Source: DASYTH01 sp036002505
Lineage (GTDB): Bacteria > Actinomycetota > Actinomycetes > Mycobacteriales > Pseudonocardiaceae
DNA: 64,000 bases
Reading direction: 5' to 3'
Assembly: GCF_036002505.1 (NCBI RefSeq)
Contig: NZ_DASYTH010000474.1
Coordinates: 1-64,000, forward strand
Part shown: positions 57,597-64,000 of the stretch, in pieces
Numbering within the stretch: the stretch's first letter is position 1
Layout: every line of letters begins with the position of its first letter
Notes under the pieces: model-generated
What the model was told of the DNA's origin: nothing
The model's database searches: none
What the model saw: only the letters and a program-made list of their open reading frames with translations
Made by a program: the position numbers and the translations under genes

Positions 57597-60500
57597 CTAG
57601 AGCGTGCCGAGCCCGGAGCCGCCGGTCGGGAGCACCCGGAAGATGCCCCACGCGCCGGCTTCGGTGAACGGTTGGCGCATGTCGCCGTACAGGTAGTCGC
57701 CGGTCGCCCGGGTGGTACCACCCGCACCGCCGACCAGCTCGACCTCGGTCGTCTCGCCGGCCGTGAACGAGCGCGCCGCGAGCAACTGCGAGCGCTGGTC
57801 ACTGCCGCCGTTCCACATGTTCGGGTCCTGCGGGAACACGTGGCCGCCGACGGAGAACGTGCTGAACTGGTCGGACGCACCGATGCCCAGCCGCATGACG
57901 ATCGGGTCACCCGCGAACGCCTGGAACATCGGCGTCGCCGGATTACCGAAGGTCGACGAGCTGAACGCCAGATGGAATCTGGCCGTGGGGTTCGGCGGCA
58001 CCGTGTTCAACCCCAGCCGCGTGGTGAGCGGCGCGCTGGAGTAGTTGACGTTGGTGAATGCCGCCGCGTTGCCGACCGGCCGGTTGAACGCCGGGAACTG
58101 GCTGTTCACCGCCGCACCGGCGACCACGTCCTGATAGTCGACGGTACTGCGGGCGTAGTGCTGGTCGGTCACCCCGATGCTGACGTTGAACTCGCGGAAG
58201 TTTCCGCTGGGCGCGCGGATGATCGCCTGGCTGGCGGTCCTCGTCGCGGACAGTGGCGCTCCGGAGAAACTGTCGAAGTAGGACGCGCCGGTCGGCTCGA
58301 CCACCAGCTGGCCGTAGGCACCGTGGCGGATCGACGCCACACTGCCGAGGTTCTGGAAGATCGAGGTGCCGAGCGACTTGTCCGCCATGAACCGGAGCGT
58401 CGTGGTCTGCCCCGCCGCCACCGTGGTGTCGGGGTTGAGGCCGACCGCTGTGCCCGCGCCGTTCTGCGGGTTGTACAGCAGCTTCCCGAGGTCGAACCCG
58501 GCTCGCGTACCACCGTACGTGGTGCCGTTCGCGATCTGGTTGCGCAGGGTGAGCTGCACGCAGTCACCCTGGTTGGCCCGGATCACCAACGGTTCCGCCC
58601 GTTTGGTGCCGGCCCGGATCGCGGCCATGTCGCTGGTCAGCGAGTAGATGATGCCGCCCGCGTCCGCGGTGGGCGCCGTGGGCAACGGCTGGTTGAACAC
58701 CGACACGTCGTAGCTGCGCACCGGAGCGGTGGCCGGGCACGCACTTGCCGAGTTCGAGACGTTGCTCGCGGTTGGTGCCGGTGGGTTCGGCCCAGGAGTC
58801 GTCTGCGTGTTGCCGGTCGCCGCCGTGAGGATCGGGAACCCGGTGCCACTGGGTGGCGCCGTCAGGCCCGGTAGCGGCTGCAGATCGGACCGCAGCCGGT
58901 CATGGACCCTGAAGATGCCCCAACCTCCCGATTCGAAGGCGAAGTTACGGGTGCTGTAGTACAGGTAGTCACCCGCCATCCGCGCCGGGCCACCCGCGCC
59001 TCCGTCCAGGACGTAGTCGAAGCGCTCGGATATGCCCGTGGTCGCGGCGTCGACCAGCTCACCGTCCACATTGAACCGTTCACGCTTGAACCGGTGGCCC
59101 TGGAACCGCAGGCCCTCGACCCGATCGCTCAGGCCGATGGTGCGGATCACCACCCGGTCGCCGACGTAGGCACGGAGCAGTGGTGTGCGTGGATCGCCGT
59201 ACTTCACCGAGGAGAACACGTACGGATCCACCGCGGTCACGGTCGCCCCCACGGTGTTGGCCGCGGTGGGGTCGTTGACCCGGCTTGTCGCGTTGCGACA
59301 GAACCCGCCGTTGAACTCCTGTCTCTGTTGAGTGCCGGTGCCCGGTGGTGTTCGTTCACCGATGGGCGCGGCTCTCAGGTTGATACTGCTTTCCTCACAC
59401 TCCTGCCCGGGATTTCGTCGTTGCGGGTTGGTCGGATCGTTGGCGAGCGCGGTCAGCTCAGCCCTACCGCGACGCCCGTTCCCGAGCCAGATCATGTACT
59501 CCCGGAACGAACCCGACACTCCGGAGCCGACCGTGCCATTGGTGTGGATGTCCACGATGGCACCGCTGCGCACCTGCGCACCGGTCCGCGGGTCGTGGTA
59601 GGTCGACCCCGCCGGCTCGATGATGTGCGCGCCGAACAGGCCGTGCGCCCACGACTCGATGCCGTTCACGTGGTCGTGCCAGAACACCGTGCCACTGTCC
59701 ACATCGGAGTACCAGCGGTAGCGGGCGAACTCCACCGACACCGGCTCACCGACGGCGTGCGCCGACGCGAGACCGCTGTCGAAGGTCAGACGGAGACCGC
59801 TGATCGCGGTGATCTTCTTGACCTCGATGTTCGCCTTGCCGCTGCCGACCGCGATGAAGATGCCGACCCGCAGGTTGTCCACGTTGGTGACGTTGACCTG
59901 GGTGGCACCCGCGCCGACGGCGCCGGTGATCGTGCGGGCCTCGACCGAGTTCGGGTACACCGACTGCTCGTAGGACAGGCCCGTGATCACGCCGTCCGAG
60001 GCCTGCGGGTCGAACTGCACGAAGTGCGTGTGCATGTTGACCTTGGGCTGTTGAGCGAGGCTCATCTCGTTGGTCAGCGTGATCGCCACGCAGTCACCGA
60101 CGTTGGACCGGATCGCCAGCGGCTCCCTGGGCTTGGTGCCCGCGATCACCTGATCCTTGTCCTCGTTGAGGACGAAGATCGTGCCGTTCGGATCGGACTC
60201 CCGGTCGGTCATCTGGATCGGCACGCCGACCCCGGTGACGTTGTACGTCCGCACCGTGCGCCCGGCCGGGCAGAGCCCGTCGGGTCTGGTGGAGGACGTG
60301 GTGTCACCCAGGTATGGCGTCCCGGTGTGACCATTCCCGGAGAACGGCGGCCGCTGGCCCAGATGGGGGCTCAGCAACGGGAAGGCCGGCCGCCCGTTGT
60401 TGGGATTGAACAGGATCGGATTTCGCTGGCCCGGTGTGGTCGACTCGAAGTTCGCCCATACCGTGGTGTCCTCGGGTTCACCCTGGTACAGCGGAGACGC

Positions 60501-62774
60501 TGCCGTACCTGCTTTCAGCCAGTCCCACACGGTGGCGTCGTTCTGGTTGAGCCGCACACCCTGCGGCGGGATCTGGCCTTCGACCAGCGTGGAGAGCAGG
60601 ACCTGGCTGCTGGTCGGGGTGCCCGACCCGATCACCGTCCGGCCCTCGATGGTGCGCCCGATCAGGCCCTGCGAGGTCACCGCGGTCGGCGGGGCGGCAC
60701 GCCCCGGAATGACCGCGAGGTTCGCCTGCCTGGTGTCGAACACCCGCCAGAAGGCCCACATGCCCGCGATGTAGTGATGGGCGATGTGGCAGTGGTACAG
60801 GAAGTCACCGGCGGTCTGCTGGCAGCCACCCGCACCACACTCGTGCCGCAGGTCGTAACTCTCGGACGGGCCGATGGTCTGCGAGTCGAGCATGATCGAA
60901 CTCGTCCGGTCCGGCGGGTTCTTCTGCAACCCTCCGGCGAAGTTGTTCGCGACCGCGTTCGGGTTCAGCGGCCACCGGTCGCCGCCGCCGTGCAAGTGGT
61001 GCACGTGCAGCTGCTCGAACCCGGGGTGCAGGAGCCTGGTCTTTGTCGGCTCACCGAGGTACGAGCGGTTGATCGGCGTCGCCGGGTCGCCGTTCATGTA
61101 CGAGCCGTAGATGAGCGACTCGGCGGCGTCCAGCGTGGTGGCGTCCTGCAGGCCGAGGAACGTCTGCAGCTCGAGGCGCCGGTAGAACGGCTCGCTGCGG
61201 TAGTTCAGCGCCCGGCTACCCGGCCGGTAGGCCTCGGTGTTGTAACCGCAGTTGTCCGGGCCGCCCTCGTCCCGCATGGGCAGCGGCGAGCCGAACTCGT
61301 CCGGCGCACCCAGGCAGTCGAGGTCACCGTCGGTCTCCCGCGGCGGCCGGCGAAGGTTGAACACCTCGTCGCCGATCTCGTGGTACATGGTGACGAACTC
61401 GCGGAAGTTCGTGCCGCTGCCCGGCCGGATGATGGCCGAGAAGCTGTTGAACGTCCGGTCGTTCGTGCGGTCCGCACCGGTGTCCGGGTCCAGCCACGTC
61501 GAGCCGGCGGGCTCGGCCACGAGCGCGCCGAACAGCCCGTGCGCGGTCAGCTGGGTGGAGTCACCACCGCTGCGGAACGCCCGGCCGCCCTCACCCATCA
61601 GCGGGTCGAGGAAGAACCGGTAGCTGCGGGTCGCACCCGGCGGCGCCATCACGCTGGTCGGGTTGTTGCCCACGGCCTGGCCACCGGCGCCGCTGGCGGC
61701 GTCGTAGGAAACGCCGGCCACGTCCATGGACACCGACGGCACGCCACCGGGTTGGGTGGACGTCACCGGGTCCGGGCCGAAGCCGGGGCCTCCCCGCGGC
61801 GGGTCGGTGAGGCGGTTGGTCAGGTTGACCTGCACGCATTCACCGAGCCGCGCACGCAGCGTCAGGGGCTGGATCGGGTCCTGCCCGAGGCCGTTGGAGA
61901 CCTTGACGCCGGTGCCTTCCTCGACACCTTCGGCCTTCAGCGCGGCCTCGAACATCCGCACCTCGTTCAGCTTCTCGTTCTGCACGTACATGAAGCCGAA
62001 CGGATCATGGTCGCCGAACCGGTTGACGGTGATGTCAACGTTGATCGCCGACACGTTGAAGGTGCGGGTCGGTGCGGTGGCACAGCCACCGACGGCCGCC
62101 TGCGCGCCCTCCTCCTCCGCGCTCGCCACGAAGGACGTGGGGACGAGGAAGATGCCGGCGATCAGCACCGGGACCATCGCCACCGTGGTGGCGAGATGGC
62201 CCGGGCCGTGCCGGCGCGCGGGACCGGGTTGACCAGCCACGATGGACAGCGTGAGCACGCCCATGATGAGCACGACCGGCTGGGCGGCGGCCGCGTTCAC
62301 CAGTCCGTGGCTGATCAACCCGGAGACGGCGAGGCCCACCGCGTTGTGCGCGGCGTGGGCCTCTCCCCCGGCGACCCCGATCCAGCCGTGCAGCGGGGTC
62401 AGGATGGCCGCGAGAGGTGCGAACAGTGGAACGAAGAACAGCGACGCGAGCGCCGCCGTGGTCAGGCGGGGTGCCTGCCGGACATCGAGCAGCGACGCCA
62501 CCCGGACGGCCAGCCATACCGCGGCCGCCGCGACCGGGACCGTGAGCATGGCGTCGAGCAGCACCCCGAGCAGGTGGCTGCCATCGACCGTGCCGGACAG
62601 CATGCCCGACAGATGGCGGGACAGGGTGACCGCGACCGCGATCACCACCGTCAGCGCCACCCCTACTCCAGCGGACTGGCCCGGCGGTCCAGAGCCGGGC
62701 ACATCAGGGTCGTAGTCCGCCGCTAATGCGGAATGGCGGCCGGGTCTCCGACCGCCATGACGGGACCAGAACAT
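57597..62774 (-). CDS. Giant membrane-anchored multicopper oxidase, permuted copper motifs (MnxG-like)
   Basis: A 1725-residue oxidase. Residues about 35-215 hold five to six hydrophobic helices. Three repeats of two cupredoxin domains follow (about 230-760, 830-1300 and 1370-1725). All ligands for one type 1 and one trinuclear copper site are present, but in the order C-D-A-B: HxxHxH at His590/593/595, HCHxxxHxxxxM at 661-672, then HTH at 915-917 and WHDH at 1033-1035. The third repeat has lost its copper loop (DYLYGDMRQPF). An insert near 946-1012 separates motifs A and B. Mn(II) or Cu(I) oxidation is the likely role. ATG 62774 has AAAGGGG. Confidence 0.85.
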   Translation of the reverse strand: MFWSRHGGRRPGRHSALAADYDPDVPGSGPPGQSAGVGVALTVVIAVAVTLSRHLSGMLSGTVDGSHLLGVLLDAMLTVPVAAAAVWLAVRVASLLDVRQAPRLTTAALASLFFVPLFAPLAAILTPLHGWIGVAGGEAHAAHNAVGLAVSGLISHGLVNAAAAQPVVLIMGVLTLSIVAGQPGPARRHGPGHLATTVAMVPVLIAGIFLVPTSFVASAEEEGAQAAVGGCATAPTRTFNVSAINVDITVNRFGDHDPFGFMYVQNEKLNEVRMFEAALKAEGVEEGTGVKVSNGLGQDPIQPLTLRARLGECVQVNLTNRLTDPPRGGPGFGPDPVTSTQPGGVPSVSMDVAGVSYDAASGAGGQAVGNNPTSVMAPPGATRSYRFFLDPLMGEGGRAFRSGGDSTQLTAHGLFGALVAEPAGSTWLDPDTGADRTNDRTFNSFSAIIRPGSGTNFREFVTMYHEIGDEVFNLRRPPRETDGDLDCLGAPDEFGSPLPMRDEGGPDNCGYNTEAYRPGSRALNYRSEPFYRRLELQTFLGLQDATTLDAAESLIYGSYMNGDPATPINRSYLGEPTKTRLLHPGFEQLHVHHLHGGGDRWPLNPNAVANNFAGGLQKNPPDRTSSIMLDSQTIGPSESYDLRHECGAGGCQQTAGDFLYHCHIAHHYIAGMWAFWRVFDTRQANLAVIPGRAAPPTAVTSQGLIGRTIEGRTVIGSGTPTSSQVLLSTLVEGQIPPQGVRLNQNDATVWDWLKAGTAASPLYQGEPEDTTVWANFESTTPGQRNPILFNPNNGRPAFPLLSPHLGQRPPFSGNGHTGTPYLGDTTSSTRPDGLCPAGRTVRTYNVTGVGVPIQMTDRESDPNGTIFVLNEDKDQVIAGTKPREPLAIRSNVGDCVAITLTNEMSLAQQPKVNMHTHFVQFDPQASDGVITGLSYEQSVYPNSVEARTITGAVGAGATQVNVTNVDNLRVGIFIAVGSGKANIEVKKITAISGLRLTFDSGLASAHAVGEPVSVEFARYRWYSDVDSGTVFWHDHVNGIESWAHGLFGAHIIEPAGSTYHDPRTGAQVRSGAIVDIHTNGTVGSGVSGSFREYMIWLGNGRRGRAELTALANDPTNPQRRNPGQECEESSINLRAAPIGERTPPGTGTQQRQEFNGGFCRNATSRVNDPTAANTVGATVTAVDPYVFSSVKYGDPRTPLLRAYVGDRVVIRTIGLSDRVEGLRFQGHRFKRERFNVDGELVDAATTGISERFDYVLDGGAGGPARMAGDYLYYSTRNFAFESGGWGIFRVHDRLRSDLQPLPGLTAPPSGTGFPILTAATGNTQTTPGPNPPAPTASNVSNSASACPATAPVRSYDVSVFNQPLPTAPTADAGGIIYSLTSDMAAIRAGTKRAEPLVIRANQGDCVQLTLRNQIANGTTYGGTRAGFDLGKLLYNPQNGAGTAVGLNPDTTVAAGQTTTLRFMADKSLGTSIFQNLGSVASIRHGAYGQLVVEPTGASYFDSFSGAPLSATRTASQAIIRAPSGNFREFNVSIGVTDQHYARSTVDYQDVVAGAAVNSQFPAFNRPVGNAAAFTNVNYSSAPLTTRLGLNTVPPNPTARFHLAFSSSTFGNPATPMFQAFAGDPIVMRLGIGASDQFSTFSVGGHVFPQDPNMWNGGSDQRSQLLAARSFTAGETTEVELVGGAGGTTRATGDYLYGDMRQPFTEAGAWGIFRVLPTGGSGLGTL

Positions 62775-62843
62775 CGGTTTCCCCTTTCCACCATGACTGC
62801 CATGTCACGGTGCGCCCAACAAATTCCCCCTAGTGGATTCCTG

Positions 62844-63392
62844 TTAAGAGTTGTGCTGATGGGGTACGGCGCCGTTCACGGGTACCAAAATCCGGGCCGT
62901 AGAGCCACCGTGGGACCATTCGAGCCACGTGGACGAATCGTCCAGCTCGCCCGACGGTAGATCAAAGAAGAGGGTGCCGTTAACGGCATTGCGGCCGGCT
63001 AGCCGGGGCAGCTCACCGAACGTGTCCGACTGCGGGGTGACGAGCTCGGCGTCCTTGCCGGTGTGCAGGGCGAACTCGCTGCCGAGCCGCGCGGCCTTGC
63101 TCGCGTCGCCGGTGTTCAGCACCGTCAAGGTCACCGACAAGCGCTCTTTGCCCTGCTCAGGCATGCCGGGCATCATGGCGGGCGGCATCTGGAAGCCGGG
63201 CGTGCTGGCCATGTCGTGGCCCATGTCGATCCAGCCGGCCTTGGTGACCTGGACGTTGAGACCGTCGAGGCTGCCCACCTCGGTCGCCTGCGCCTCGGTG
63301 TTGAACGCGGCAAAGAGCCTGGTGACGCCGAAAAGCGCCGCAGCCAAAGCGACCACGACGACGGTCACGATCCTGATTCTCGCCAGGTGCAT
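62844..63392 (-). CDS. Met/His-rich membrane-anchored protein of the copper operon
   Basis: A 182-residue protein with an N-terminal transmembrane helix (about residues 6-27, RIVTVVVVALAAALFGVTRL) and an extracellular domain. A methionine/histidine cluster (DMGHDMASTPGFQMPPAMMP, then GMPEQ) suggests copper binding. The rest is a beta-rich DUF4352-like domain (SVTLTVLNTGDASKAARLGS). ATG 63392 has GAGGTGG six bases upstream. It is the first gene of the operon with the giant oxidase (69 bp downstream) and ycnI, so it probably supplies copper or assembles the oxidase. The role is inferred from composition and neighbours. Confidence 0.65.
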   Translation of the reverse strand: MHLARIRIVTVVVVALAAALFGVTRLFAAFNTEAQATEVGSLDGLNVQVTKAGWIDMGHDMASTPGFQMPPAMMPGMPEQGKERLSVTLTVLNTGDASKAARLGSEFALHTGKDAELVTPQSDTFGELPRLAGRNAVNGTLFFDLPSGELDDSSTWLEWSHGGSTARILVPVNGAVPHQHNS

Positions 63393-63539
63393 CGAAACCC
63401 ACCTCGATATTGGAGCAGCTACCGATAACCGCATGTCAGAAACCGGAGTAGCCTGTGGCTGGGGTTATTGGCTGTCCTGGTAAACCTGGTCGTTCGCGAA
63501 TATTCCACGACGGTGATCATGTAGGAATAGCCAGAACCA

Positions 63540-63576
63540 CTTAGGGGCGGAAACCTCCTAAGGAAGGCCACCTAAG
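63540..63576. promoter_or_regulatory. CTTAGG/CCTAAG repeats, candidate metal-regulator site
   Basis: CTTAGG (63540-63545) and CCTAAG (63557-63562) are inverted, 11 bp apart, and a further CCTAAG lies at 63571-63576, followed by TAAGG. TTAGG/CCTAA arms resemble DtxR/IdeR-type boxes but the centre does not match. The site lies in the promoter space between the copper operon and the MFS gene. Confidence 0.4.
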
Positions 63577-63590
63577 TAAGGTTGACAGGA

Positions 63591-64000
63591 ATGACAGAAA
63601 GCGACCACTCCGGCGCCGTCGGCACGATGGTTCCGCAAGGCCTGCGGCGCAACCGGAACTACCGCCGGGTCTGGGTCAGCCAGGCGGTGTCCCTGCTCGG
63701 CGACGAGGTCCTGGCCACCGCGATCATGCTGTACCTCGGCATCGCCGCGGGCGACCAGCCGTGGGGTCCGGCGGCGGTCGCCGGAGTGCTGATCGCGCGG
63801 ACGATCCCCGTGCTGCTGTTCAGCCTGGTCGGCGGCGTGTACGCGGACCGGTGGGACCGCCGGCGACTGATGCTCGCCATGGACGCGGCTCGGGCCGGAC
63901 TGGTCGCCGGGCTCGCCGTGCTGCTGCTCACCGGGACCGGCCTGCCCGTCGGGGTCCAGCTCGGCGCGATCTACCTGGTCATCACGCTCAGCGCGCTCGC
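63591..64000 (+). CDS. MFS transporter (EntS/MFS_3 type), partial
   Basis: The window ends inside this gene; 136 residues are visible. RRNRNYRRVWVSQAVSLLGD, then EVLATAIMLYLGIAAG and a motif-A-like GGVYADRWDRRRLMLAMDAA show an MFS_3 (EntS-like) exporter with four to five helices so far. ATG 63591 follows AGGTTGACAGGA; the ribosome-binding site is weak. It is divergent from the copper operon with metal-box-like repeats between them, so metal-linked control is possible. The substrate is unknown. Confidence 0.82.
   Translation, partial: MTESDHSGAVGTMVPQGLRRNRNYRRVWVSQAVSLLGDEVLATAIMLYLGIAAGDQPWGPAAVAGVLIARTIPVLLFSLVGGVYADRWDRRRLMLAMDAARAGLVAGLAVLLLTGTGLPVGVQLGAIYLVITLSAL

Noticed and set aside
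58902..62726. 1274-residue ORF antisense to the multicopper oxidase
   Set aside because: It mirrors the high-GC third-position pattern of the real gene; its translation is low-complexity (His/Arg/Val/Gly-rich) with no motif, whereas the minus strand has all oxidase ligands.

Overview
The window is chromosomal DNA from a high-GC actinomycete. Family-level markers are RbpA (RNA polymerase-binding protein) behind a SigR-type promoter, a separate Lnt/Ppm1 lipoprotein pair, a mycothiol-dependent-isomerase-like (MDMPI) protein, an F420-type luciferase-like oxidoreductase, MmpL and Eis homologues, and many TetR-controlled MFS pumps. The gene content and the recurrent AAGG/CCTT hairpins at gene ends would fit Pseudonocardiaceae (Amycolatopsis and relatives), but the genus is inference.

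Layout. 1-0.9 kb: two decayed genes (phosphoesterase, dihydrofolate-reductase-like). 0.9-8.2 kb: a membrane protein, a VapBC module, a PAS-GGDEF-EAL protein, a zinc-ribbon protein, a glycerophosphodiesterase, a UMF1-type permease and rbpA. 8.4-13.7 kb: an MFS exporter translationally coupled to an ATP-grasp-like protein, convergent with the lnt-ppm1-cupin operon. 13.7-32.4 kb: regulator/transporter modules (four TetR genes, three MFS pumps and one MmpL, with visible operators), an SRPBCC/acyl-CoA synthetase fusion, Eis, LtrA, a serine hydrolase and a sigma factor with its membrane partner. 32.4-34.3 kb: a gene remnant, a hydrolase-like protein and a LysR-HTH/esterase fusion.

34.3-44.7 kb is the most unusual region. 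It is an Fxs-type radical-SAM peptide maturation locus: a 57-residue precursor whose C-terminus reads HDSSI instead of FxSxx, the FxsB radical-SAM/SPASM enzyme, a HExxH protein, and a convergent EAD-NB-ARC-TPR protein. Next to them lie a nucleotidyl-cyclase-like gene with a decayed tandem copy, and a second NB-ARC-TPR protein behind a promoter with phased GTCAG repeats.

44.8-56.8 kb: a frameshifted quinone oxidoreductase, an MDMPI protein, two paralogous LuxR regulators divergent from a 1248-residue secreted subtilase, a large LAL regulator, and a 42-residue secreted peptide gene in AT-rich DNA. 56.8-63.4 kb: a copper operon of a Met-rich anchored protein, a 1725-residue multicopper oxidase with its four copper motifs in permuted order, and YcnI. 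The window ends inside another MFS gene.

Three repeat families cross the window: a 61-bp palindromic element (14430 and 32440), a 140-bp intergenic repeat (5909 and 31077), and AAGG/CCTT hairpins after genes (16.6, 23.05, 24.0, 52.6 and 56.8 kb). No rRNA, tRNA, CRISPR array or insertion sequence was recognised.
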